Assembly: GCA_958510875.1 (NCBI GenBank)
Contig: OY294070.1
Coordinates: 120,446,703 to 120,510,702, forward strand
DNA from: Endomychus coccineus
Taxonomy: Eukaryota > Arthropoda > Insecta > Coleoptera > Endomychidae
Length of the DNA: 64,000 nucleotides
Direction: 5' to 3'
Shown: piece after piece, positions 46,001 to 56,793 of the stretch
Position numbering within the stretch: the first letter of the stretch is position 1
Layout: every line of letters starts with the position of its first letter
Translations under genes and position numbers: made by a program
The notes under the pieces: model-generated
What the model was told of the DNA's origin: nothing
The model's database searches: none
The model's input: the letters and a program-made list of their open reading frames with translations, nothing else

Positions 46001-49000
46001 AGTTTCGCTAACACAGTAGATTCTTCAAACGAATATTACAACTTATCTTACACGTTTATAATAGATTATTCTATTCCAGTTTCTGTGACAAGAATCTGTC
46101 AATACTGTATTTATATCTCGATAGAACGGTTACGACATCACAATGATATGATGAGCCCGAAAGGGAGAACAAGCTGCCCGGAACTGTTGGTAATGTTGTT
46201 ACTGACCAATCTAGAGAAACCTTATCTTTGCATATATTTTTTATCACATATCAATTCTCGGGAAATAGGTCACACTAATACATATACTCATTATTTTCGT
46301 CTATTGCTAAGCAGTGGATTCCTTATTCATTATACTTGAAACATTGATGTGTTACAATTTCGACTACTCGTGTTTCTGTTTCCTTGATTCTTTTTGAATT
46401 TTCGAAACTATTTAGATTAGTTGTATCTAATATAAGATGTACCCACTTACTGTATGTGACGATTTTCTTCCCTTTTCCTTTTATTGGTGATCCTAGAATA
46501 TGACCATCGTAATCATAATCTCCTTTGAGATAATAAAAGGGAATGAAAAATTCAAGATGCACTTTTCCTCCTTTCACGTTGAAACTAGAGTGGAAAGAAA
46601 ATAATGTTAGTAATTTGAAACTTAAAAAGATGTCTAATGGTCTAGAATGGAGTGTGGAGTTTGAAATTGGGAGAAAAATAGATGTTTTACTTATTTCAAT
46701 ATACATAAATAGTATAAGGGAAGACATTAAGTCATAATGGCGTCGAACTCTACATTAAGTAAAGTATAGCTTTTGTAAGTGTTGTGTTTCTATACCTCAC
46801 CAAGGACCACGGGTCAGTTTCGGGCAAACCGCCCAACCTTAAGAGCTGATCCCCACAACAGTCGTATTTTATGTGTTTACTCTGTGGCGAATTTTGATAA
46901 TTCATGTTGCAGCAGGTGTCAGTATAAAACAGAGTTGTGGAATACGTTATGTAGATCATTTGAATACAATTTCAATGTAATATAGAGTATAATTTAACGT
47001 CTTCCACTAGCTGTTTCTGAATCACTTCCAATATATGTTCTGTTCCTATTCTGTTCATACATTTGACCTGCAGTTCCTGGAGGCGATTTTGCACTGTTCA
47101 TTGTTAGATGTTGTGTACGATAGGCGTTTTACTATCGTAGGTTGGGATTCAAAAATGAAAAAATTAAAAAAAAAAAGTAATCTTTCTATTATTATCTATA
47201 AAGATTTTATATTGATAACTCAGATAATCTGCAACTTCTGATTGGAAACTTTAAATACTGTATATAATAGCAATGATATGGAATTATCTTTTCTGGCTAA
47301 TAAAATACTTTCCTTACTAGGGAGAAGTTTTTGTTGGAGAATACCGACTCATGGGAAATTGTTCTTGATTGTGCGAATAACAAAACATACATCAAACAGC
47401 GAGTGCAACCCCTTTTTCCTGCAAAAAAGGGTTTTTTTCACACTTTGTAAGGATTACCGGCCTGTAACTTTTATATTATTTTTGTTGAAGACGTATAATA
47501 TTCACGTGTCACGGAAAAATTTTGATAAAGATGTAAATAAAATATTTAATGTCAAAAAGAAAAAATCTTATTTTATTTTCAGTGGTATTAAAGAACATCG
47601 ACAAAATATGACTACATTTCTGTACCTTAGCTAATAGTGTAAGTGGCCAAAAAAATTAAGCTCAAAACTATCTCTAAAAATGAGTGATAAAACCCTTTTA
47701 TGCTGACTTTGGGACGTTGAAAAACTAAGGTTTTGTTATTCGCTCAATTGAAGACATGGGTCGCAATTCCCCAACAAAAATTTTCGAATCATTCCGTAGA
47801 TTGACTGCACTAGTTAGATACATCGGAAACAGGTATTCATAACCAATCTTTGTGTTAGGATTGTTCAATAGTCAATGACAATAATACTCACTTAACTTTC
47901 GTTACTTTTGCATGATCGTAACCCGAAAGTTCGAAGTTTTTGAAATTTTGCTGCAACTGAACAATCTTTGGTCCAGGTGGAAATGATACTTTTGGAATAT
48001 ATATCGGATTCAAATTGGATACACCCAACTCAGGAATTCCTGCAACGAAAAATAAAGAAAGTATAATACTAGTAGTCATAACTCAAGTTTATTTTCAAGT
48101 TTGGACTCGTTCATGCTCATTTCTTAGAACACGTTTTGTGCCCAGAAAGTATGTACGAAGTTACCACACTTTTAGTGTCTTCAAGACTCGCGTTTGGAAG
48201 CTCTGCGTGTAATGTTATCTATGAAAAAAGGCGAGGTAGACGAATGTTCAATAGTTTGGATATATGTAAGTGAGATTCAACGAGTTATATATAAAAAAAT
48301 ATCAGTGGCGTAACTATTCTTTCCAGGGCACCGGGTCACGGTCCTATCGCTGGCCGCTAGATCAAATTTTTTTGCCAAGAAAAAAAGGACGTAACAGTAT
48401 ACCTTATTTTTGACAAATTTAGATAACTGTTAGCCACCCTTAATTATTGTCGGAATTATGAATTCTGAAGTAACCCGAAAAAAAACGATCGAATTCAGAC
48501 AGTTCTTTAAATCGAGAATTAATGCCCCAACCTCAAGACTTATCTGTACCCTCCCTGTAATCGTAGCGCAACAGTATTTTAGTCGCCTTCCTAGAATTTT
48601 TCATTCCAAGATCTACAATGGTTCAGGAACGGTTGAGTGTTGTTGAGTCCAGATTTGCTAGAAGCTGCGACTTCTCTAAAATTAATGAAAATTTCGCCTC
48701 TGCAAAATGTCGTAAAGCTCCTTAAAATAATTTCCACCTGTTATATTACGAGTAGTAGCTTGTAGCAGTCGTAGACATGTTTTGTAGATTTTATTAGATT
48801 AGTTTGTTTTGTTGTACTGACATACTGCATACTGTTTCTTATTAAATAACGGAAAAAGTATTCGAAAAAGTTTTTTTTACCCCGCTGTTTGGGTGAAGTG
48901 TAGACAATTGATTCTCTTGATTCCGATTTGTTTTCAAATTGGAATTTTATTGTGATTAAATTATTGTATCTCTATAAAAATAAACTTAGCTTATTCCTAA

Positions 49001-52000
49001 AAATGATATGATCAATTCCTATTTCTTCTTTATTCGTTTTTCAGTAACATGTAACATGAGCACAAGTAGTAAGTACTCTTACGCATTTAATATATTTAAA
49101 AATCTGTTTTTAAATTAAATATTTTTGGGGCAATGTAGCATAAATTCATCAATTTTAGTAGTTTGATATTGAACCCCAAAAAATTGTTGTTTGCGGTGCA
49201 TTTTTTTCTGCGACATTGAGGGGGCCAGTGATTTTTGTCTATACCAAGACCCGACACGCCTCTCGGCGGCCCTGTGTATATGTGCGCGCGCGCACACACG
49301 TGTGGTTGTCCATGTGCGTGGGTGTGTGTGCGTGTACACATCATACAGCGACGCTCCAAATCTGCAATAGCATATGGCACCCTGTTGATTATTCTATATG
49401 CAAAGGATGGTAAAACTTCAATAAAATCAGCAAGGACAATTTGCATGTTTCCATTAGTATGATACCATACCATACTTGATTGTTGTTGATATGATTGCCT
49501 GCTATTTTCAAAAAAACTCAACGACATACATTTCCATATTTTATTTCGTTTACTCTGTGGCAAATTTTGATAGTTCATGTGACAGCACGTGTCAGTATGA
49601 AACAAGGTTATATAATGTGTGAATAATTTGAAAGTCAGCCTGGCAGCAGGTGTCATTATAATACACTGAGTAGTAAAGTACATTATATAGACTATTTGAA
49701 TAAAATTTGAATGTAACATAGAGTACATCTTAATGTCTTTCGTCAGATGCTTCTAAATTATTTCCAATATATTCCTACAATCATATATTTGCATATGACT
49801 CGCTTAAGTGTCCGGAAACTATTTTGCTTGCAGAAGTGATCACAGTTCATTTAAAATTGTTTAGCACTTGCGAGAAAAAAAGAGAACAAAACTTCATGAG
49901 TTGCAAAATAATGCTGAAGAGAACAGAGAAACAGCAGGCATGCTCTCCTAAACTGACCTAATGTACTGTAAATCATCTTTGAGGCGGTGTGCTCAAGAGA
50001 ATGCCTCGATGTTCGCATTATTCTCCCTCTATCGACCATAGGCGATTTTATCGATGCCACCCCCAACACTACACCATACTTTCATGCACGATGAGACAAT
50101 TATCTTATAGCAAATAATACATGAATGAGAACAATGAAATATCTAAACGTAATTCGATGAAATTCGTTTGAGGAATGCCGCAAGGTTCATTGTTCAATTC
50201 CACACAATTATTGACTCACTCACCCTTAAAATTGTTTAGAGCATCTGTGATTGCCTCTGCAAGACAAGATTGATCCTCACTCGAACATCTCTTGAATTGG
50301 GATGCTGTAAAGAAACAATGAAGCATGAATAGCAGCTACTTATTCAATTAAACAAAATAGCACTCTTCAAAATACATTTCTAAACATTGCAGATTATGCG
50401 CAATTCTCTCATGGTAATCTCAGACTCTGGAATTAACAGCTAGCAAAAGTAGAGAAAAAGGCGTACAAGGAAAGACTTGGGAACATTATCCTAAAAAGGT
50501 ATATTGGACCTACAGCTTTCTTGTGAAGCCTATGAGCACTTATACACCTTTGGTATGTTGGAGAAAGATGACCCTAAGAATAACTGCAGGGAGGTGGATA
50601 GGACCTTCTTTCATATAACGGGCGCTATGAAAACAACGCCAACAGTAACCATGGAAGAAATATTGAACCTTTCCCAATTGACATAACAATAATTGAAGAG
50701 GCAAGAATGGGACTGCTTGAAATGGAACAACTGCCAAGTACTCCTCCAATACTAACTCCCACGTAAACTTCGAAGGGGATGGACAGACTACAATATCAGG
50801 AGCAAACCTGAGAAGAGGAGAGGACCTGGTACACAAAGAGATCTAAGACTACCAGAAGAACTAGTGCGGGAATAAACAATGAAGGAAATAAGTTACAACT
50901 AAATATCTCACTGGAAATACAGCCTATTATAGGAATGTCGAGAAGAATTGAGCGCTCAAGCAGAACACTACAAAATAACTTGTATGCTGATGCCATGGCC
51001 AAAATGGGCTCATCTGCCACATATATTGTACTCGGATTGACCACTATCCGAGGGAGCATGCGGAACAAGGAAACAACGAAGAAAGCACCGACGAAGGACA
51101 GGAACGAAGAACTACTCAACATGAGGAGAAACCAATACGAACAATAATAAGTGTTCTTACTGGTTACAGCCCAATGATAGGATACCTGGAGAAAATAGGG
51201 CTGTACAAAGAAGAACTTTCCTGCAGATAAAGCAGCATAAAGACATGGACTGCCAAACACATATTGTCAGAATACGAGGCATTGAATAGCAAAAGACAAG
51301 CTATATTAAGGAAGCCTAATCTATTCCCGAATAGTACAATAGCCAACTGGTGAATAACCCGTACAGACTAGTACAAGGGGATCAAACAGACATATATAAT
51401 TGAGCTACCAATTTTCAACGATTCCGTATGTTCTGTCAGCCCTCTAACAACTCTAACAACTCTAAACAGAGTATTTCTGAACCTGGCAACCCGGTAGGGA
51501 GGTCAGGGCTAACGATGTCGATTACCTAGACATTTTTCGTTACTGTGTTGCGAGAATGATCACCTTCCTTGGGAAATGGTGTGACCTGTATTTAAAATAG
51601 GTTTGGCTTATACTTTATGTGGCAAAATGTTTTTCATATCGAGGTAGAATGTTTCCTTCTAGTTGTAAAAATTCCTGAGTCGATAAACATTCTAGGGGAA
51701 GCTTTCAAATATTAATAAATGTATTAGTTTCGAAGACCAACAATTTTCTTCCACGTTCACTTAACATTGTCTCCACCTCCATACGTATAAACTTATTTTG
51801 TACAATTAACGAGGTGATATTGTATAGGTATATTTAAATAAATCCTATTTCATTAGGGACAGTTAGAATTTCCTGTCCATGTGGAATTGCCCGATCCCTT
51901 TTAGCCCAATTTTATAACCAGTAGGGGGTAAACTGACCGCGAAACCGTTGTGGTGAGTTTACAATTATCTCTGTTTATAACAAATTCAGTGAAAATTCTT

Positions 52001-52172
52001 GTGTTGTGGAATAATTTTACTGTATATTTATGTAAATTCCTAAACCATTACTATCATTTATTAGTTCATTATTAACGATATTACTACTTTGAATCAATAA
52101 TGGTTAGTACTTACGCAGTTTATTCGTGTTCACAAGACAAACTAAGACACTGAGAATAAACAAGCGCTTCAT
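43071..52172 (-). CDS. Takeout/JHBP-family secreted protein, copy C (5 exons, intact)
   Basis: Exons in transcript order 52172-52115, 50304-50224, 48039-47892, 46584-46451 and 43378-43071; 243 codons including TAA, 242 residues, all introns GT-AG with phases 1, 1, 2, 1. Signal peptide MKRLFILSVLVCLVN, then FKRCSSEDQSC (C-x6-C), GIPELGVSNLNPIYIPK, FNVKGGKVHLEFFIPFYYLK, GHILGSPIKGKGK, and exon 5 TNCSFIQDFETEVNK...NLYDGDEKRSAEML...ELFSKVPLSEIFLKN. Exon 5 is about 79% identical to A by hand count (21 differences in 102 residues). Transcribed toward A and B. Function as for the family: extracellular carrier of a small lipophilic ligand, identity unknown. Confidence 0.9.
44150..44300 (-). mobile_element. 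Short LINE RT fragment in copy C intron 4
   Basis: Minus strand NVKYFGVYIDPHLRWDEHID then RLTNRVKK, the conserved thumb-region motif of Jockey/CR1 RTs (KYLGV.LD..L.W..HI). The surrounding ~270 bp are absent from A at the homologous place (~12300), so the insertion is private to C. Confidence 0.65.
44712..46000 (+). mobile_element. hAT transposon fragment (GTF2IRD2/ZBED-like)
   Basis: Left end CAGGGGTCTTCAAACTGTCC is a typical hAT terminal repeat; the flank before it (GGTCTAATT) is continuous with A intron 4. Coding pieces follow in three frames. No right terminal repeat is seen before intron homology resumes at ~46005, so the 3' part is lost. It replaces ~650 bp of intron that A retains (11040-11690). 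Confidence 0.8.
45309..45996 (+). pseudogene. hAT transposase N-terminal half, frameshifted
   Basis: Frame 1: KDYNIKLHYETKHFQNYSIY...GRLRTEKFEALKRKLKSQL, the BED-finger end and linker. Frame 2: EATPASFRVAFEIAKRGKPF, TDGEMIKECVIAVTEEIYD. Frame 3: INKKNLRWKNFKSITTDGGK, NMCGKNKEVVTLVSKAVEN, LVLRCIIHLQSLCGKCFDMS. The last piece holds the TDGG..M.G...G region with the catalytic Asp and the IIHLQSLC block typical of this hAT group. The C-terminal dimerisation region is absent. Confidence 0.75.
47290..47640 (+). mobile_element. LINE RT fragment in copy C intron 3
   Basis: Reads KRVFFTLCKDYRPVTFILFL then LKTYNIHV, the start of the RT domain (K.YRPISLTSFLLK in intact elements). Corresponds to the 5' edge of the longer element in B intron 3 (about 26180), in the same orientation relative to the gene, with the rest deleted. 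Confidence 0.6.
48040..50223 (-). other. Copy C intron 2, non-coding
   Basis: Ends match introns 2 of A and B. It contains a (GT/GC)n-rich stretch at ~49270-49340 that generates a meaningless His/Thr/Ala-rich open frame on the minus strand (49096-49728). 49550-49780 resembles 46860-47060 and 26560-26720. No gene recognised. Confidence 0.4.
50540..51540 (+). mobile_element. LINE RT/RNase H 3' remnant in copy C intron 1
   Basis: Plus strand: FHITGAMKTTPTVTMEEILN, then VLTGYSPMIGYLEKIGLYKE, ELSCR, then AKHILSEYEALNSKRQAIL. This is the clearest of the three copies and shows that the element is a non-LTR retrotransposon with RNase H and a C-terminal Cys knuckle. Antisense to copy C, as the other two are antisense to A and B. 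Confidence 0.75.
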
Positions 52173-52222
52173 TGTTAGAGGTGTAATTATTTATGAAATA
52201 ATTAAATTTCAATGGAATATGG

Positions 52223-52230
52223 TTTATATA
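52223..52230 (-). promoter_or_regulatory. TATA box of takeout copy C
   Basis: TATATAAA on the minus strand, 51 nt before the ATG at 52172, the same spacing as in copy A. Confidence 0.7.
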
Positions 52231-53235
52231 GAACACAGCTCCTATTCCTAATTCATAACAACCTTCAAATGTACCATTAAAAATCGAATCCAGTTTTCCA
52301 CCAAATGGTTACAGAATAAATTCGCTTAAATTAGTGTTAAAAAAAAATTACTGACGTGGTTTCTATTCTAATTTGAGGTGATGTTCAACTGAACCTGTTT
52401 GCTCATGCATATATCTTTCTTTTCAAAGGAAATCATTCTGAACAAAAGTATATCCTAAAAGATGTTGATTATTACGGAAAAATAAGCATTAGATATTATG
52501 TATTTCATGATTATTCATATATCAATTATAAAATAGAGTCTCATTATACAATTCTTCAAACTGGTTTTGTGTATTCCATGAAGTTGACTTCGCCTTTATG
52601 TGAATCAATACTATCATTGAGCAAAGGTTTTTAATAATATATTATGCAACAAGCTCTATAAACGGCTTTTTAGTCACGCTTCGCTTGTGCCTATCAGAAC
52701 GAATTTCTTCTTTTTGCAATTCATACACTAAGGTTTTGAATCATAACATATAGATCAGGATTCGGAATAAGACGTTTTGACAAGATCGTTCCAATACGGC
52801 CGTTTCGAAACCGGTCGTTTTGAATTCATATTCCAACATTGCTTCCACGAACGCAAATTAAAAATTGAATTATCTTAATCTCATCCTGACAAAACGGTCA
52901 TATAAATACCACATTAAATAGAAATTGAGTATTACAAAATTGTTTTCCGGTATTTGATTTTAGTCACATTGAGTGGTTAATCAATTGGGTACCTGAAGGC
53001 TATAAATATTATGTTTTCTTTTTCCTCTATGCAATTTAAAATCATTCTTTGCTATTAAGTATACTGTCCGGATGCAAGGCTAACCAATTAATTGTTCAAA
53101 GCGACGGCGAACATTTCCAGTTGGCGTAATTAGTGCATTTTCGTAGATACCTAACACTTATATTTTATTAACAGGACCGTAAAATTTGAAATAGTATAAT
53201 TTTAACCTTTAAATAATATAGGTACAAAAAATTAG
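52231..53235. other. 5' flank of copy C, no gene
   Basis: 52380-52730 is the inverse of the A and B 5' flanks without the private insertions they carry (it reads through AATCAACATCTTTTAGGATA and ATAATATCTAATGC uninterrupted). 52730-52800 continues into the block seen at 1-290. 52800-53235 is AT-rich with nothing recognised. Confidence 0.5.
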
Positions 53236-53570
53236 CTATTAATTAAAACACAATCCGTCATTTTTTCTAAGTGAGCTTCAATTTGTGTAGAATTTTTTGA
53301 TGTCAAAGAAATTGCTTCATAAAAAGATTTTCTATATATAATAATGCAATACATGAAAATCTATCTCTTGGTTCATTCTGCTTGTCAGCAAAGTTTTAAT
53401 ACGGCGCATAGCAGAAAAACTTCTTCCATAACCAGCTGAACTTACTGGTGAACCAACAGCTATTTGTAACAAAATGTAGAAGTCAGGGGATTGCTTTTTT
53501 TATTTCATTCTGAAGATCATCCGAAGAAATTTCAAGATTTTTAGTTTTGAAAATGTTTTCCATTATAATT
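53236..53570 (-). mobile_element. hAT C-terminal (dimerisation) remnant
   Basis: Minus strand: PDFYILLQIAVGSPVSSAGY, GRSFSAMRRIKTLLTSRMNQ, then after a frameshift FSCIALLYIENLF. This matches the hAT C-terminal pattern (TLPVTSAS.ERSFS.LR.IKT.LRS.M...RL..LALL.I). Isolated fragment; not from the same copy as the hAT at 44.7 kb as far as I can tell. Confidence 0.75.
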
Positions 53571-53639
53571 ACTTCAGCATATGGAATAATCAAGTTAATA
53601 ACATCTTTATAATTTTCGGAGTGTCACTTTTCCCTACTC

Positions 53640-53940
53640 TATGTTTAAATTTCATCAGATTTCCGTGACTTGTAAAGATCTCGGAGATTATCCTGAGCTT
53701 TGCCCATTCAGCGAGAGTATCTGATTGCCTACCTGATTGCCAAGAAGCGCTTTGGCAGTTCGGCTGAATGCTTCTCCATGCTGGGCCATCTTTATTTTTC
53801 AGATGGTTCCACTAGATCTGTATACCCCCGTTATAGGAGATACCAGCAAGGGGTCTTGAGGACCGTCCAATCTGGCCACGTCACTGGCCGGTTTGTCCGG
53901 TCTCTCCCTTTCCAACCTGAGTGACATGTCTACAAGTTAG
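53640..53940 (-). mobile_element. LINE RNase H and C-terminal fragment
   Basis: Minus strand: a frame with LEREREDKPVSDVARLDGPQ, then another with QSDTLAEWAKLRIISEIFTS, the post-RNase H tail (LL.LSR..LR.I.G.FTGH). Related to the ends of the fragments at 15370-15600 and 24750-25100. Confidence 0.55.
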
Positions 53941-54092
53941 CAAATAAAGACTTCTTCGGTACAATAAGTATTGTGCCCTTGGGATTAGATAACGTGTTTT
54001 GACTGAAAAACAAAAACACAGAGCATTTACAGGAATGTCACATGCTCATGCTTACTGGGTTACCTCAAACTACATTATTCATTCATCGTATA

Positions 54093-55813
54093 CAATGTGT
54101 AAACGCCAAATGGAATAAATTCATTATTTCGGTTACTGTACATATTTACAAGAAATCCCGAAACACGTTAAATTCAAATTACAAATTGACATTCTTCAAC
54201 GTGAAAATGCGACCCCTAGCATCAACCCCCTTCGAATGACACGAACAACCCCCAATTTTTTAAATGGGAAGTATAGGCTTGTGATATATCGTTTGGAAGG
54301 TCTCTTCATTCTCTATTCAAAAATGTTATCGCTTTCAAGTTTTTTGCAACAATTAAGATAGAATAAAATAAAATCATGTGGTTATCGAAATTCGCTTCAA
54401 TACAATCAAAAACTACAATGTAATGCAAAACGTAATAAAATGTAAAACACAAAAAAGAACTATGAATGTTAATGAAGTAGATGTTCAAAATGTTCAACGT
54501 CTTGGCAACATCCTAATCTTAAATAAAACTGTCTTCTAACATTATTGAACATATCAGGCGTGATCGACCTAATCGCAAGCGTTATTCGTTCTTTCAAGTC
54601 ATTTAAATCAAAAGGTTTAGTTTTGTACACAATGCTCTTCACAACTCCCGATAAAAAGAAATCTAATAATGTAAGATCAGGTGATCACGCTGGCCATTCA
54701 ATCGATCCTCGCCTCCCTATCCACCGATTAGGAAATATTGTATCGAGGTACTGCCGGACATTAAATTGGTAATGTGGTGGTGCTCCATCCTGCTGAAACC
54801 ATATCGTATTCACTGGAAGTTGAGGGTTTCCTGGATCAGGATATAAATTTGCCAAAGTTGGAATGACATCATTTTGAAGTAGCGCCATTCAAATTGCGCT
54901 CAATGAAAAAGGGACCAATGATATGGTTAACAACAATCCCTGCCCAAACGTTAATCTTTTGAGGGTATTGCGTGTGTTCTTCTCTCATCCAGTGAGGATT
55001 TTCCGTTGACCAGTAGCGGCAATTTTAACGATTAGCATGACCGGTAAGTGAAAAAGAGCTCTCAATAGAAGACATAACGTTTTCTAATTTGATGATATTG
55101 TTATCCAACATGTCCATCATTCGCTCACAAAAATAAGTTCTCCTATAAAAATCGTCTTCCATGAGCTCCTGAGTAGGTATCACTTTGTATGGATGCATTT
55201 TATTTTCTTTTAATATGTTTACTATCGATGTATGGCTAACATTGAATGTAGTGGATGTCTGTCTACTCGATGTATGTGAGGTTTCCTCAAACTCAAGCAT
55301 CACATCTAATTTGATGTCATCACTCAGTGCATTGGCAGCTTTTTTTTTATCTGCCTTACATGACCAAACTCGCGAAACTGCTCCTCTATTTCACTAACTG
55401 TTCCTTGGGATATAGGCGAGTTACTTCCTGTTGTGTTCGGGTTTTATCTCCGTAACCAATCATTTGTACAACTGTTATTTTATGCATTTCCGTTGATCTA
55501 ACCATTTTTCAGAATTGAGTTAACGAATTTCAAACTTAAATTATAATACTGACAACTTAAATGACAACTAATGTGAAACAATTGCTAAGGCGTTTTGAAC
55601 AAACTAACGTTGCCACGGATATCACAAGCCTATACTTCCCATTCAAAAAATTGGGGGTTGTACCTGTCATTCAAAGGGGGTTGAAGGTAGGGGTCGCATT
55701 TTCACGTAGAAGAATGTCAATTTATAATTCAAATTTAATGCGTTGCGGGATTTTTCATGAGTATGTACAGTAATTGAGATAATGAATTTATTCCATTTGG
55801 CGTTTACACATTG
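54093..55813 (-). mobile_element. Tc1/mariner transposon with ~220-bp inverted repeats
   Basis: Ends CAATGTGTAAACGCC...GGCGTTTACACATTG with TA on both sides (54091-54092, 55814-55815). The arms continue through GAAAATGCGACCCCTA and ATGGGAAGTATAGGCTTGTG to about 54300 and 55610. The 1721-bp element encodes one broken transposase on the minus strand. Confidence 0.85.
54500..55310 (-). pseudogene. Tc1/mariner transposase, broken
   Basis: Upstream piece (55303-55025): STTFNVSHTSIVNILKENKM, a helix-turn-helix end, then MHPYKVIPTQELMEDDFYRR and MMDMLDNNI. Middle (54888-54685): LPVNTIWFQQDGAPPHYQFN, VRQYLDTIFPNRWIGRRGSI, EWPA followed by TGA instead of Arg (CGA to TGA), then SPDLT.LDFFL. Asp of QQDGAPPH and Asp of SPDLT are the usual catalytic acids. 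In-frame stops and a frameshift near 54890 disable it. Confidence 0.8.
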
Positions 55814-55870
55814 TATAAGTCCCAAATTGTGGAATACTGAAATATTTAATAAAACATATATTGAAATACG

Positions 55871-55876
55871 TTTATT
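55871..55876 (-). terminator. Possible polyadenylation signal of copy D
   Basis: AATAAA on the minus strand about 245 nt after the copy D stop codon, in the 3' flank segment that is shared with the other copies (TGTTTTATTA.AT.TT follows). Weak evidence on its own. Confidence 0.35.
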
Positions 55877-56118
55877 CATGTAATAATGGAACTAAACGGA
55901 CATATTGATGATAATAAATTATCTGTATTATGAATGTAGACAAGCAATATTGTCTTCGTTCTGCACAATTTAATTAAAAAACTTAAAGAACATTTATCTC
56001 TTATTGAAGAACAAACGGATTGTAGTTTTTGAAAGTTGCTCCATCTCCAAAACCGATCTATTGAATGCAATTAGACAAACGTTCTCAATAACAAGTAATT
56101 AACTATGCTTTCGTGATT

Positions 56119-56426
56119 TTACTCTTGAAGAAAAATCTCTGTAAGTGGTACTTTTGAAAATAATTCATTAGCGATTCTCAGATGTGCACTTGCTATACGT
56201 TCGAGATATATTGGTCCTATTTCACCAGAGATTTCTTTCCACCTCCTATTCAACAATTTGTTCATTTCGGAACCCTTCTTCTCGTCGCCATCGTACAAAT
56301 TGTCACACCTGCAATGGGCATTATCTACATGGGTGATTTGTAAAGTAGTGTCCTTAAATTTCAGAAAATCTTCTTCATCTTTCTGGTATAGTTTTATTTC
56401 GAAATTCTGTATGAATGAGCAATTAG
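56119..56426 (-). CDS. Takeout/JHBP-family gene, copy D, exon 5 only (partial)
   Basis: Acceptor TTTTAG at 56432-56427, then 308 nt open to TAA at 56121-56119, the same length as exon 5 of A and C. Reads NCSFIQNFEIKLYQKDEEDF, LKFKDTTLQITHVDN, NLYDGDEKKGSEMNKLLNRR, then ANELFSKVPLTEIFLQE. A seven-codon stretch after HVDN (AHCRCD) differs completely from the KIEFEFS of the other copies and adds two Cys. Exons 1-4 would lie to the right; intron 4 is filled by the Penelope/BEL insertions and continues past the window, so I cannot tell whether this is a complete gene. Confidence 0.8.
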
Positions 56427-56620
56427 CTAAAACAAAGAAATAAGTTCAATATATTTTTACGAATCAGTATTAATATAATAAGATTCTTGACCCAGTATGA
56501 ATTATATAAAAAATTCTCGGAAATTAGGTCACATTAACACTCTGTTATGATGTTCGTCTTTACTTACGTTTCGGTCTCACGACCATCATTAGAAGACTTA
56601 TTTTGTCAAAAAGGGGTTAA
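56427..56620 (-). other. Start of copy D intron 4 side and Penelope-type terminal motif
   Basis: 56427-56500 matches the end of intron 4 in B (TTGACCCAG.TATGAATTA, also near 27715). 56510-56600 is the AGGTCACA.TAACAC...ACGTTTCGGTCTCACGACC block that recurs at 640-760 and 27750-27830, probably a Penelope-like terminal repeat. Confidence 0.45.
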
Positions 56621-56793
56621 CTAAAACTAATTAGCCCAAGCGTCCATATCGCACAATTTACAATCAAAAAGTCTCAAAGCAACTGGAGTTCGAAGCTATT
56701 TCTTTGTAATAACTCGACCCAGATGTAGATTTATGACGTACTTGAAAAGGTTTTAGACCTGCATTGGAATTTACTTTACTTTAAGCGTTCTTC

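Noticed and set aside
49096..49728. 210-codon minus-strand open frame with a His/Thr/Ala/Arg-rich stretch
   Set aside because: The notable part is a GT/GC dinucleotide-rich tract inside copy C intron 2; the rest has no domain and is not conserved in introns of A or B.
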